Source of the DNA: Arenibacter amylolyticus
Lineage (GTDB): Bacteria; Bacteroidota; Bacteroidia; Flavobacteriales; Flavobacteriaceae
DNA: 64,000 nt
Assembly: GCF_002150785.1 (NCBI RefSeq)
Contig: NZ_MTAZ01000032.1
Location: 1 to 64,000 of the forward strand
Direction: 5' to 3'
How positions within the stretch are numbered: the first letter of the stretch is position 1; every line of letters starts with the position of its first letter. This document shows, piece after piece, positions 52,842 through 61,695 of this stretch. A program made the position numbers and the translations under genes. The notes beneath the pieces are model-generated. The model was not told the DNA's origin. It saw only the letters and a list, made by a program, of their open reading frames with translations, and made no database searches.

Positions 52842-54374
52842 CTATTTTAGAACGCAAAAGCCAGGATCGTCTGCCAAGCTTTCACCGGGATTTCGCCATC
52901 TAAGTTCTCCCTCTAGCAGATCGTCCGAGTTTTTGGGTCCCCATGTACCTGCAGAGTACCCATAGATATTGACATCGCTGCCATTTTCCCAGTAATCCAA
53001 AATAGGATCTACAAAGTCCCATGCCGCTTCCACCTCATCGGCACGTGCATATAGGGTGGCATCTCCTTGCATCGCATCCAATAATAGACGCTCATAGGCT
53101 TCCATCACGTTGTTTTCCTCCAATCCAGAGTAGTAAAAGTCTAAATTGGCGCGCTCTACCTTAAAGCCTTGTCCGGGAACTTTCACCCCAAACTTTATCA
53201 ATATTCCCTCATCGGGCTGAATACGGATAATTAGCTGATTGTCCTTGCTATGCAAGTCAGAATTTTTAAATACCTGGTGGTGGGGCGACTTAAAATGGAC
53301 TACTACCTCGGTAACCTTGGTAGGCATTCTCTTTGCCGTTCGCACATAAAAGGGAACGTCTTTCCATCTCCAGTTATCCACATAAAACTTCACGGCCGCA
53401 TAGGTTTCGGTTTTGGAATTGGGGTCTACCCCCTCTTCTTCCCGGTATCCCTTAACCTTCTCCCCATTAATAACCGAAGAAAGATATTGGCCTCTAACCG
53501 TATTTTTAAAGAGCGTTTCTTCGTCACGCATCACACGGATAGATTTTAGGGCCTTTACCTTTTCGTTCCTAATTTCCAAGGCACTAGCATCTATAGGAGG
53601 CTCCATTACAATCAGGGAGACAATTTGCATCAGGTGGTTTTGGAACATATCGCGAAGCGCACCCGACTTATCATAATACCCTCCTCTTTTTTCTACTCCG
53701 CCACTTTCGGCATTGGTAATCTCTATATGATTGATATAGTTCCTATTCCAAAGCGGCTCAAAAATACTGTTAGAGAAACGGGTTACCAATAAATTCTGTA
53801 CGGTTTCTTTTCCCAAATAATGATCTATCCTATAGATCTGGGATTCCTTAAAGTATTTTTGAAGTCCCTTATTTAATTTCTTAGCAGTCTCTAAACTGTA
53901 ACCAAAAGGTTTTTCTACAATAATTCGCTTCCAACCATTGCTTTCATTATTCAGTTGCTGCTCCGAAAGGTTTTTGGCAATTACCTCGTATAAACTTGGC
54001 GGGGTAGACAAATAGAAAATATAATTCCCGCCAATGCTATACTTGGAATTCAAATCGGAAATCCTAGTGGCCAACTTACTGTATTCACGGCTATAGTCGT
54101 CCCCTAAATCTTCATAAAAGAATTTATCTGAAAAATCGTTAATCTCCTCCTCGGTAGCATCTTTCAACATATCCGAAAGGTGGGGACTTTCCAAAACTAC
54201 CCTCTTTCTAAATTCGCCATCGGTTAAATTACTCCTACTAACCCCCAATACCACAAAGTTTTCTGGAAGCTGATTCGCCTTATATAACTTATATAAAGAA
54301 GGGACTAATTTTCTTGCCGTTAGGTCACCAGAGGCTCCAAAAATAACAAGCATTTGATTTGCTGTTTTGTTCAT
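52842..54374 (-). CDS. zwf: Glucose-6-phosphate 1-dehydrogenase
   Basis: Oxidises glucose 6-phosphate to 6-phosphogluconolactone with NAD(P)+, entry step of the pathway. The 510-residue product has the N-terminal nucleotide-binding GASGDLTARKLVPSLYKL and the active-site signature RIDHYLGKETVQN. Further blocks are VEKPFGYSLETAK and VPFYVRTAKRMP. Length is normal. It is upstream of pgl and divergent from gnd, with 189 bp between. Confidence 0.97.
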   Translation of the reverse strand: MNKTANQMLVIFGASGDLTARKLVPSLYKLYKANQLPENFVVLGVSRSNLTDGEFRKRVVLESPHLSDMLKDATEEEINDFSDKFFYEDLGDDYSREYSKLATRISDLNSKYSIGGNYIFYLSTPPSLYEVIAKNLSEQQLNNESNGWKRIIVEKPFGYSLETAKKLNKGLQKYFKESQIYRIDHYLGKETVQNLLVTRFSNSIFEPLWNRNYINHIEITNAESGGVEKRGGYYDKSGALRDMFQNHLMQIVSLIVMEPPIDASALEIRNEKVKALKSIRVMRDEETLFKNTVRGQYLSSVINGEKVKGYREEEGVDPNSKTETYAAVKFYVDNWRWKDVPFYVRTAKRMPTKVTEVVVHFKSPHHQVFKNSDLHSKDNQLIIRIQPDEGILIKFGVKVPGQGFKVERANLDFYYSGLEENNVMEAYERLLLDAMQGDATLYARADEVEAAWDFVDPILDYWENGSDVNIYGYSAGTWGPKNSDDLLEGELRWRNPGESLADDPGFCVLK

Positions 54375-54446
54375 CTTATAAATATTGGAATATTAGTTCT
54401 TTTTGTTGGATTTTATAACAATGGATTAAAAAACCCATAAAATCAC

Positions 54447-54454
54447 TACTTTTG
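54447..54454 (+). promoter_or_regulatory. Putative -7 box of gnd
   Basis: TACTTTTG fits TAnnTTTG. It would give a leader of about 100 nt before the gnd ATG. No -33 TTG is seen. Confidence 0.4.
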
Positions 54455-54563
54455 AACTTTATTTTAGGCTGCGAAGATAAAACTTATTTAGCTTATACAT
54501 TTTATAAACACGAACTCTTAACAAAAGTTACATTATTTTGTTAGGTTTTTTTAATAAACAAAC

Positions 54564-55970
54564 ATGGGAAATACATACGATTTTGGATTGATCGGACTAG
54601 GTGTTATGGGAAGGAACTTTATACTGAACGTAGCCGATAACAACTACTCTGCAATGGGTTACGACCTGGATAAGGAAAAAGCGGACGCTCTTATCGCTGA
54701 AGGGGAAGACACTAAGAAAGTAAATGCCACATCGGACATAAAGGAATTTGTAAACTCCTTAAGCACCCCCAGAAAAATTATGCTTTTGGTACCCGCAGGT
54801 AAAATAGTAGATTCTGTTATTGAGAGTTTATTGCCGCATTTGGATAAGAACGATTTAATTATTGATGGAGGGAATTCATTTTTCACCGATACAGACCGCA
54901 GGGAAGCTTATTTAAAAGAAAAAGGCATCCACTTTTTTGGATCAGGTGTATCTGGTGGTGCCAAAGGAGCCAGACGCGGACCCAGCATTATGCCAGGAGG
55001 AAACAAAGAGGCTTACAAAGAGGTACAGCCTATATTTGAAGCAGTATCCGCAAAATTTAAAGGGGAGCCTTGTGTAGCCTACCTGGGACCAAAATCGGCA
55101 GGTAACTACGTAAAAATGGTCCATAACGGAATAGAGTACGGCCTAATGCAGCTAACCTCCGAAATCTACGATATCCTGAAAAAAGCTGGAAACTTTAGTT
55201 ACGAAGAACTCCACACCCTATTTGACAGTTGGAACAAAGGCAGGTTGCAATCCTTCCTTATTGAAATATCTGCAGAAATCTTTGAAAAAGATGACGACAA
55301 GGGCAATGGTAAATTAGTGGAGAAAATATTGGATAAGGCCAAGCAAAAAGGAACCGGTAAATGGACCTCCCAGAATGCGATGGACTTAGGGATTCCAATT
55401 CCTAGTATAGACATTTCCGTGAGCATGCGTCAGATTTCCGCCTTAAAGGACGAACGAGTTAAGGCCGATGAGCTTTACAACAGACCGAAAATTGCGGCCA
55501 TGGACAAAGACGAATTGGCAAAATGGGCTGAAGAAGCACTTTACTTTGCCTTTATCACTACCTATGCCCAAGGACTTCACCAGTTATCCGATGCCTCTGT
55601 GGAATATGGATATGAATTGGACCTCTCTGTTATTGCTAAAATTTGGAGAGCCGGATGTATTATTCGCGCCGGATTATTGGAGGATATATCCAATGCCTAT
55701 ACGGAGGATAAAGAATTGAAAAATCTATTGCTATCGCCCAATTTTGTCCCTAAAGTACAAGCGACCGTAGGGGCAGCAAGGAATTTAGTAGCTTATGGAG
55801 CCAAAAATGGAATACCCCTACCAGGCCTATCCAATTCTTTAACTTATTTTGACGTTTATACTTCTGGAAGATTGCCCTTAAACCTAATTCAGGCGCAGCG
55901 AGACCATTTTGGATCGCACACCTATGAGCGTACGGATATGGAAGGTATTTTCCACACAGAATGGGAATAA
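54564..55970 (+). CDS. gnd: 6-phosphogluconate dehydrogenase (decarboxylating)
   Basis: Oxidatively decarboxylates 6-phosphogluconate to ribulose 5-phosphate, third step of the pathway. The 468-residue product has the dinucleotide-binding GLIGLGVMGRN, LIIDGGNSFFTDTDRR, the substrate-binding FFGSGVSGGAKGARRGPSIM and the catalytic VKMVHNGIEYGLMQ. The C-terminal RDHFGSHTYER is also present. It is divergent from zwf and ends at a strong terminator. Confidence 0.97.
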   Translation: MGNTYDFGLIGLGVMGRNFILNVADNNYSAMGYDLDKEKADALIAEGEDTKKVNATSDIKEFVNSLSTPRKIMLLVPAGKIVDSVIESLLPHLDKNDLIIDGGNSFFTDTDRREAYLKEKGIHFFGSGVSGGAKGARRGPSIMPGGNKEAYKEVQPIFEAVSAKFKGEPCVAYLGPKSAGNYVKMVHNGIEYGLMQLTSEIYDILKKAGNFSYEELHTLFDSWNKGRLQSFLIEISAEIFEKDDDKGNGKLVEKILDKAKQKGTGKWTSQNAMDLGIPIPSIDISVSMRQISALKDERVKADELYNRPKIAAMDKDELAKWAEEALYFAFITTYAQGLHQLSDASVEYGYELDLSVIAKIWRAGCIIRAGLLEDISNAYTEDKELKNLLLSPNFVPKVQATVGAARNLVAYGAKNGIPLPGLSNSLTYFDVYTSGRLPLNLIQAQRDHFGSHTYERTDMEGIFHTEWE

Positions 55971-56360
55971 TATAAACCTATAAAAAGGTAGTTTTAAAAC
56001 TCCCTCCTTGTATGGCAGCTAAAACCGTTGCCAGGAAGGAGGGAGTTTGTTTTTATAAGAATAGCTTGTTTGGGTTGAATCCTATGAACGCACCACTCCC
56101 CCATTAATCTACCCGCCTAAAGCCCGGATTACCACAGCTTACTCACAAAACTACATAGATTACCAGAAGAAGGCCATACCCGCCTAACGGAGCTTTTCAG
56201 CATATTAAATCCAGCTGAAATATTTATTAAAAAGCAGCCAAAAGAATAAGCTCACCTACCCTGGCTTACTGAAGTTTTGAGATCATTTTACGCAAAGTAG
56301 CACCCCCTAATCCAGTTGTATTTATTTTAGTGTAAATTTACTATCTAAAATATTGATGTT
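55971..56360. other. Intergenic stretch with one terminator
   Basis: This 390-bp gap contains the gnd terminator (55998-56054) and about 300 bp of A+T-rich sequence in which I see no gene, RNA or promoter of recognisable form. Confidence 0.5.
55998..56054 (+). terminator. Intrinsic terminator of gnd
   Basis: A 13-bp perfect stem (AAACTCCCTCCTT with AAGGAGGGAGTTT) encloses an inner TGGCA/TGCCA stem and is followed by GTTTTT. Confidence 0.85.
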
Positions 56361-57545
56361 ATGAACCCATCGGCCTCTGGTTGGATAGATAAATTTGGAC
56401 ATCTAGTTAAGAATGAGGATCAGTATTGCAACTCCTTTGAAACCCTATACGCCCAATTAAAGAAAACAGGTTTCGTATATGGTATAAACTTAAACGTCCC
56501 CTCTTTTATAGAAATAGAACACAGGCTTTCTGAAGATGAAATGGCAAAAATAAACCTATTGACCGGTTTATATTACACCTATAAATTTACCACTGGGAAT
56601 ACTGACTTTAAAGATTTTGTTAAGCGCTTACTTAGGTTTTACAAAGGCTTGGACATTGCTAAGATATCCTTCATAAATAAACTATTGATCGGTAGAAAAA
56701 CCTCTGCCAAACTAGAATCGCTCATCAACTCCAGGATCTATTTGGAGGATAACTTAATCAGTAAAACCTTTAATAGCATCATTACCAACTCCCTTCTATT
56801 TATAGATGTACTAACTTTTAAACGTCATCTAGAAGGAGAGAAAAACAAAAAAGACATTGCGCACCGCATAGAGCATATTACCATCAACATAACCTACCAC
56901 ACCTTAAACTCTAAACAGAAAAGTAGGAATGACGAAAAGCTAGCCCAGCTCTTTGCTTCTTCCCTCACCTTTACCGAAAGCGGAGAAAATAGTGTGGACA
57001 GCAGTTACAGCAACAAGCAGTTACAGCAGTTTAAAACTTGTGAAAAACAATACTTTTTGGATGTGGCCTGTTTAACTGTTTGGGAAGATCAATCCTTGGC
57101 CTACACAGAATCCAAGTTTATTTTTGAATTGGGCGAGGACATGGGTTTCAGCAAATCCCACATTAGCAAATCCATATTTGAGGTTACTGAATTCTTTGAA
57201 CTGAACGCCTCCAAAATTCCGCATTTAAAGGATCAAAATATGGCCGTACAATTCTATGAAAGCATGGCAAGAATTGTAAACAAATTAATCCTAAGAAATA
57301 GCAAAAGACTTCAAAAGGAATTATCGGAAAGCAAGGAATTAGTGTCCCTATTATCTAAGTCTACCGTTAAGGATTTAACTGCAGAAGAGAAAAAAAAGGT
57401 ACAAGATCAGCTATTGGATATTTTTAAAAGCATTCCCTCCTTGGCCATATTTATTCTTCCCGGGGGTGCAGTTTTATTGCCGATATTTATAAAATTAATT
57501 CCTAAATTGCTACCTTCTTCCTTTGACGAGAATAGAGTGGATTAA
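56361..57545 (+). CDS. LETM1-related biofilm-associated protein
   Basis: Protein of 394 residues, mostly alpha-helical and soluble, ending in a segment typical of the LETM1 ribosome-binding-like domain. That segment (about 355-390) reads KKKVQDQLLDIFKSIPSL, then IFILPGGAVLLPIFIKLIPKL, then LPSSFDEN. Its hydrophobic helix may insert in the membrane. The label comes from Bacteroidota homologues linked to biofilm formation as I remember them; the sequence itself shows only the LETM1-like tail. It is transcribed alone and convergent with the LytTR operon. Confidence 0.85.
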   Translation: MNPSASGWIDKFGHLVKNEDQYCNSFETLYAQLKKTGFVYGINLNVPSFIEIEHRLSEDEMAKINLLTGLYYTYKFTTGNTDFKDFVKRLLRFYKGLDIAKISFINKLLIGRKTSAKLESLINSRIYLEDNLISKTFNSIITNSLLFIDVLTFKRHLEGEKNKKDIAHRIEHITINITYHTLNSKQKSRNDEKLAQLFASSLTFTESGENSVDSSYSNKQLQQFKTCEKQYFLDVACLTVWEDQSLAYTESKFIFELGEDMGFSKSHISKSIFEVTEFFELNASKIPHLKDQNMAVQFYESMARIVNKLILRNSKRLQKELSESKELVSLLSKSTVKDLTAEEKKKVQDQLLDIFKSIPSLAIFILPGGAVLLPIFIKLIPKLLPSSFDENRVD

Positions 57546-57641
57546 AACCTCTGAAAAACCATCAAAAAACGCAGTATAAGGAAAATCTATACAAGGCTTT
57601 AAATTCACCTATCACTATATAAACCAACTAATTAACACCCA

Positions 57642-58397
57642 CTACTCCAACCAATACTTGAAACTTTTTACACGTTCCCGACTCACAATGATCTCTTGGT
57701 CATTATACCTGTTCAGTTTAATCTGCAGCCTAGAATTGGTATAGGAAACAATGTCTTTAATATGATTTACATTCACATAGAACTTTCTACTTACCCTAAA
57801 GAAGAGATCGGGCTGTAGCTCTGGTTCCAGATTCTCCAAGGTGGTATCTAATAGATAATTTCTTCCTTCCACAGTAGCTGCATAGGTGCCTTTATTTTCG
57901 CTATAAAAACACTCTATCTCATCTGCATTTATAATTTTAAGGTGCTGCCCCACCGTCACCGTAAATCGCTTTTTATACTCCCTTTCCAAGGGATTTAAAA
58001 GCAACTTTTTAACATCTTCAAACTCCAGCGAAATTTGCTGTTTTTTAGGTCCGAAGGATCGATATTTTTTAACCGCTGTTTCCAACTCCTCCTCGTCAAT
58101 CGGTTTTAACAGGTAGTCTATACTATTCAACTTAAATGCTTGAAGCGCATATTCGTCAAAAGCCGTGGTAAAGATTACGGAGCTCTTTATATCCACGGCC
58201 TCAAAAATCTCGAAAGAGAGTCCGTCCGAAAGTTGGATATCCAAGAAAACAAGATCTGGATGATCATTTTCTTGAAACCATAAAATAGCTTCTTCCACAG
58301 AATGCAACATGGTGGCCACTGCGACCTCCAAATTAGCCAACAAACGGCTTAATCTTCTTGCAGCTGCTTGCTCATCCTCTATAATTATTACTTTCAT
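57642..58397 (-). CDS. LytTR family response regulator
   Basis: Response regulator of 251 residues. The receiver domain (about 1-120) has the acidic triad Glu7-Asp8 and phospho-acceptor Asp53 (LVFLDIQLSDG), Thr in FTTAF and Lys in LLKPID. The LytTR DNA-binding domain (about 145-250) has FRVSRKFYVNVNHIKDI and ends SFKYWLE. It is the last gene of the operon headed by the LytS-like kinase at 59561-60898, its likely partner. The target promoters are unknown. Confidence 0.94.
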   Translation of the reverse strand: MKVIIIEDEQAAARRLSRLLANLEVAVATMLHSVEEAILWFQENDHPDLVFLDIQLSDGLSFEIFEAVDIKSSVIFTTAFDEYALQAFKLNSIDYLLKPIDEEELETAVKKYRSFGPKKQQISLEFEDVKKLLLNPLEREYKKRFTVTVGQHLKIINADEIECFYSENKGTYAATVEGRNYLLDTTLENLEPELQPDLFFRVSRKFYVNVNHIKDIVSYTNSRLQIKLNRYNDQEIIVSRERVKSFKYWLE

Positions 58398-58436
58398 TTA
58401 TTTGGTTAATGGGGTTATTGTTGCTACCGTATGCCC

Positions 58437-58763
58437 TTACTCTTCCATATATTTTTTAATTTGCTTTTCTTCCCAATTCCTTAGAAATCGGGGTTTCTTC
58501 CCAAATACGCTAAGTCCATGAAAAAACAGCCCTATTCCCCAGAATAACGGGGTGAATAATATATTCCAATCTATCCAATTTCTGAATCCTACTTCCATCA
58601 CCTCATAGAATCCGGTATTGGCATACCTATATACCAAGTATATTATAAGGAAGCCCAAATTAATGGTAAGGTATGCAAATAAGTGGCTATAAAACCCCTT
58701 GATGGCTGCAAGGCGTTTTTTAGCCCTTTCCAGCTTTTCACTATGTTCCTGATGCGGTTTCAT
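58437..58763 (-). CDS. 2TM domain-containing protein
   Basis: Small membrane protein of 108 residues built of one 2TM domain: an N-terminal basic amphipathic helix (ERAKKRLAAIKGFYSHLFAY), two membrane helices (about 28-48 and 67-87) and the C-terminal signature (LSVFGKKPRFLRNWEEKQIKKYMEE). Its ATG overlaps the stop of the preceding 2TM gene by 4 bp, so translation is coupled. Molecular function is unknown; it lies in a LytS/LytTR operon. Confidence 0.9.
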   Translation of the reverse strand: MKPHQEHSEKLERAKKRLAAIKGFYSHLFAYLTINLGFLIIYLVYRYANTGFYEVMEVGFRNWIDWNILFTPLFWGIGLFFHGLSVFGKKPRFLRNWEEKQIKKYMEE

Positions 58764-59092
58764 TTTTTATATTTTTCCATTTCCTTTCTATCTTCCTCCA
58801 ATATCTTTTTAATCTGTCGTTCTTCCCATTCCTTAGAAAAAAAGGGGCTGTAATTGAATGTTTTCGCAGCATGGAAAGCTACTCCAATCCCCCAGAATAT
58901 CCAAACCGCAAAAGTTCCAAAATCCCAAAAAGCTTCCGAGAACGTCTCCCCCTCCTGGAGGTTTCTTGTTACCTTAATAGTAGAAATTACCAGATTGATG
59001 ATTATGTAAAGGCCAAAATGAACATAAAACCCTTTAAGTTCCGCTATCCTTCTTATTGCCTTTTTCCGCCTATAATCGCTATTGTTTTCCAT
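58760..59092 (-). CDS. 2TM domain-containing protein
   Basis: Small membrane protein of 110 residues with the same layout: RRKKAIRRIAELKGFYVHFGLY, two membrane helices, the FWGIGVAFHAAKTF turn, and WEERQIKKILEED followed by a charged tail. It is the middle of three adjacent 2TM genes, 25 bp after the previous one. The three are clearly paralogous but well diverged, which argues for distinct roles or heteromeric assembly. Confidence 0.9.
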   Translation of the reverse strand: MENNSDYRRKKAIRRIAELKGFYVHFGLYIIINLVISTIKVTRNLQEGETFSEAFWDFGTFAVWIFWGIGVAFHAAKTFNYSPFFSKEWEERQIKKILEEDRKEMEKYKK

Positions 59093-59117
59093 CGCTCGTT
59101 ACTTTTTCCTTCAACTT

Positions 59118-59420
59118 TCAACTCCAACGCTCCCTATTATCTTCCTGTTCCATAAATTCCCTAATCTTTCGTTGTTCCCAATTTTTACCGAAGAGCGCAT
59201 TGTAGCCAAAAACCTTAAACCCCTTAAAAACCAAGCTAATACCCAATCCAAAGACCACCCATAAAAACCATGGGGAACGCCATTCGTTCACGTAATAATT
59301 TATCCCTGCCACTAGGACAATGGTGAAAATCGAGGAGAACAAACTGTTATAGAACTTCTTAATTTCCGTCACTCTTGCTTTTGCCTTAAAATATTTATTT
59401 TCTTTTTCTGAATTTTCCAT
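59118..59420 (-). CDS. 2TM domain-containing protein
   Basis: Small membrane protein of 100 residues, first of the three free-standing 2TM genes. It shows FKAKARVTEIKKFYNSLFSS, two hydrophobic segments (about 31-44 and 52-66), VFKGFKVFGYNALFGKN and WEQRKIREFMEQED. It follows the kinase gene by 140 bp. The unknown function is probably tied to the kinase, whose own C terminus carries the same domain. Confidence 0.9.
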   Translation of the reverse strand: MENSEKENKYFKAKARVTEIKKFYNSLFSSIFTIVLVAGINYYVNEWRSPWFLWVVFGLGISLVFKGFKVFGYNALFGKNWEQRKIREFMEQEDNRERWS

Positions 59421-59560
59421 AGTTGTTTCTTTGTTGGATTAAATTTCGGAAGAACTTCCACTATAATTAAAAATATAGGTCCCAACTGTTAGGAAAGCGT
59501 CCTGAATTGTAGGTGTCATTCTCATAACCTTCCAATAGCATCCATAAACAGCTTCGATAT

Positions 59561-60898
59561 TTAAAAATCATCGTCTTCCATTAATTTTCTCATGGTACGC
59601 TCCTCCCATCCCTTGCCCAATATGGGTGTACGTCCATGCGCATCCAATCCATGCATTACTACCCCAAACCCCCAACCAAGGGCGGGAAATACGACCCAGG
59701 GAAAAGAAGAGGTATTATAATTTATTAAGGCCAGTAAAGGCATTACAACTATATAGGCCGCTAAATTCCCGTAAAAACTCTTAAGGGCCTCTACCCGCTC
59801 CTTTGCCTTTTTATAGCGCTTCTCCTCAATGTCTAACTGTTGGGTCTCAAATCTATTTAACTTTTGGGTTAATAAGGGCAGGCGCACAATAAACTCACTA
59901 TTTGATTTTTCTATTTCTACCTCTCTCTTAGATACAATTCCATAACGTTCTTGGATATTCTTAAGCCCCACTCCGCTACTTTTTTTAATCACCTGTTTCT
60001 CCTGGAAATTATTACTTACGCATAACATACCATCTTCTTCGTAAACCCGTACTCGCAATGGCCTAGCTTTGGTAACTATATTGTGTTTTACCGCGTTCTC
60101 TAATAGCAACTGCAAGGAAAGGGGTACAATCCTGGCTTCTGGATTTGTACTTTTTTCTGGAACATCCAACACAATACTTTCTTCAAACCTCATCTTTAGT
60201 AATTTAATGTAGGTTTTGGCAAAGGCCAACTCTTCATCTACCGTTACCAGGTCCTTATTCTTCTGCTCTAGCACATACCTATATACCTTAGAAAGCGACG
60301 TAGTGAACCTTTGGGCCTGTAGGGGATCTTCTTCAATTAAACTGGTGAGAACGTTTAGACTATTGAATAAAAAATGTGGATCCAATTGGTTCTTTAGCGC
60401 ATCAAATTTAGCCGATGCGGTTCCTGCGATGATTTTTTGCTCCTTTATCTTGCTCTCTTGCCTATATTTAAAATACCAGGCCACATAAAACAGGATGGAT
60501 ATAATGAGTGCTATAAGCATGGAAACCTTGTAATACTCCAACTTCTCCCCTTGAATAAAATTGGACAAGGGTATTTTGTCCAAACCGACTCTAAGCAATA
60601 GTCTAGCCATAAATATCCCAAAAAGTGATATAATGATATTGCCCGTTATACCAATTAATAAGGTTTTTTTAGCGAGAATTTGTTTCTTGTACTTAACAAT
60701 TAGGAATTGAATCCAATACGCGTTTACTAGGTAAAGGATTACCGAGAAGATCATGTTTCTATAGTACTCCTGCCAGGCACGGTCATAACTAAATCCGCCT
60801 TCAAACCTACCCATAAAAAAGAAAATGGCAAGAAAAACAAAATAAATAAGGGTCCCAATAAGAAAGGCATTCCCAATATGTCTTAGAAATCGATTCAT
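59561..60898 (-). CDS. LytS-type sensor histidine kinase with C-terminal 2TM domain
   Basis: Membrane histidine kinase of 445 residues. Four membrane helices (about 10-30, 48-70, 80-100, 125-145) precede a His_kinase domain with His175 in DPHFLFNS. The ATPase part has LLENAVKHN (265-273) and SSGVGLKNIQERYG (307-320). The kinase core ends near 342 and a complete 2TM domain follows (about 362-441, KKAKERVEALKSFYGNL to WEERTMRKLMED), with the same signature as the three small proteins downstream. No separate ligand-sensing domain is present. Its partner is the LytTR regulator at the operon end. Confidence 0.93.
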   Translation of the reverse strand: MNRFLRHIGNAFLIGTLIYFVFLAIFFFMGRFEGGFSYDRAWQEYYRNMIFSVILYLVNAYWIQFLIVKYKKQILAKKTLLIGITGNIIISLFGIFMARLLLRVGLDKIPLSNFIQGEKLEYYKVSMLIALIISILFYVAWYFKYRQESKIKEQKIIAGTASAKFDALKNQLDPHFLFNSLNVLTSLIEEDPLQAQRFTTSLSKVYRYVLEQKNKDLVTVDEELAFAKTYIKLLKMRFEESIVLDVPEKSTNPEARIVPLSLQLLLENAVKHNIVTKARPLRVRVYEEDGMLCVSNNFQEKQVIKKSSGVGLKNIQERYGIVSKREVEIEKSNSEFIVRLPLLTQKLNRFETQQLDIEEKRYKKAKERVEALKSFYGNLAAYIVVMPLLALINYNTSSFPWVVFPALGWGFGVVMHGLDAHGRTPILGKGWEERTMRKLMEDDDF

Positions 60899-60955
60899 AG
60901 TGACAATTTAATTATAGGTAAGCTTGGTTAGTGCCATTTTAAACAGTGTGCAGGC

Positions 60956-61195
60956 TTAATACTTTTGGATTAAAGTTAGTGAAAAGTTAGCACCAGGGTC
61001 TAAGAATGGATAAAATTCGGCTATGCTTGCGTAAGGTTTGCCTGACCCATAATCTATCACATCCCATTTATTAACTCCCCCTTTACTATCTACGCTTTTC
61101 GTGGTCGCTATTTTTACCACATGGCTATCACTATCTAGGTTCTCCGCGGTATGGTCAACGATGAAGGCAATAATTATTAGAATGATTTTATGCAT
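60956..61195 (-). CDS. Doubtful short ORF with N-terminal hydrophobic segment
   Basis: A 79-codon frame starting at ATG 61195 begins MHKIILIIIAFIVDHTAEN, which could be a short signal or anchor. It continues with a polar part that I do not recognise. It is 58 bp from the kinase start on the same strand, so it could be the first gene of that operon or a decayed gene. Codon use is not decisive at this length. Confidence 0.3.
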   Translation of the reverse strand: MHKIILIIIAFIVDHTAENLDSDSHVVKIATTKSVDSKGGVNKWDVIDYGSGKPYASIAEFYPFLDPGANFSLTLIQKY

Positions 61196-61357
61196 GGCAA
61201 CATCCTTTTGCGGTTATAGCACAAAGATGGCGGTTAGTAGTAGTTCCATAAATTAGAAAGTTCCCAACTGTGACTATTGAAGGATGAATTGAAAAAAAGG
61301 GCTTTTTCTGAGTAGGATGGAAGCAGGCTTACCGAATTTCTGAAGAATTACCCCAAT

Positions 61358-61388
61358 AAAAAAGAGGACGCACCCCTACGTCCTCTTC
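61358..61388 (-). terminator. Orphan intrinsic terminator
   Basis: AAGAGGACG pairs perfectly with CGTCCTCTT around an eight-base loop. On the minus strand it is followed by TTTTTTATT. No minus-strand gene lies to its right within the gap up to rhlE, so either an unannotated transcript or an antisense product ends here. Confidence 0.65.
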
Positions 61389-61664
61389 TATAAGTCAAGA
61401 ATAAATTTACTCTCGAACTTATCAATTACTCTTACTTATGATATGTAAAATTACGTGTTAAATTTATAAATACCGTACTTTTTTACCAAAAAAAATAACG
61501 GTAACACTTAAATGCAGCACCTATAAGACAGAAAGCGTAGAGAGGTGGTCTATGCAGGCAAGGAAAGGTGGGTTGGAAACATGAGATCCATTAAATAATG
61601 GGAGTCTAACTAGCTGTAAAAAGGGGCAGAATAAATAATAAATCCATTATCCAATCAAATCCCC

Positions 61665-61672
61665 TACCTTTG
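61665..61672 (+). promoter_or_regulatory. Putative -7 box of rhlE
   Basis: TACCTTTG fits TAnnTTTG, 23 bp before the rhlE ATG. No -33 TTG is visible. Confidence 0.45.
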
Positions 61673-61695
61673 CTTCTTATTATTTTACATATTAT

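Larger units (their letters stand above)
60899..61695. other. Intergenic stretch with doubtful short ORF and orphan terminator
   Basis: This 797-bp gap between the kinase gene and rhlE holds a doubtful 79-codon frame (60956-61195, minus) and a hairpin with a minus-strand T run (61358-61388). Near its right end is an rhlE -7 box. I see no tRNA or recognised RNA family. Confidence 0.5.

Noticed and set aside
56361-57545. LETM1-related protein as an ion transporter
   Set aside because: Only the C-terminal LETM1-like segment is visible with at most one hydrophobic stretch; no evidence for transport.
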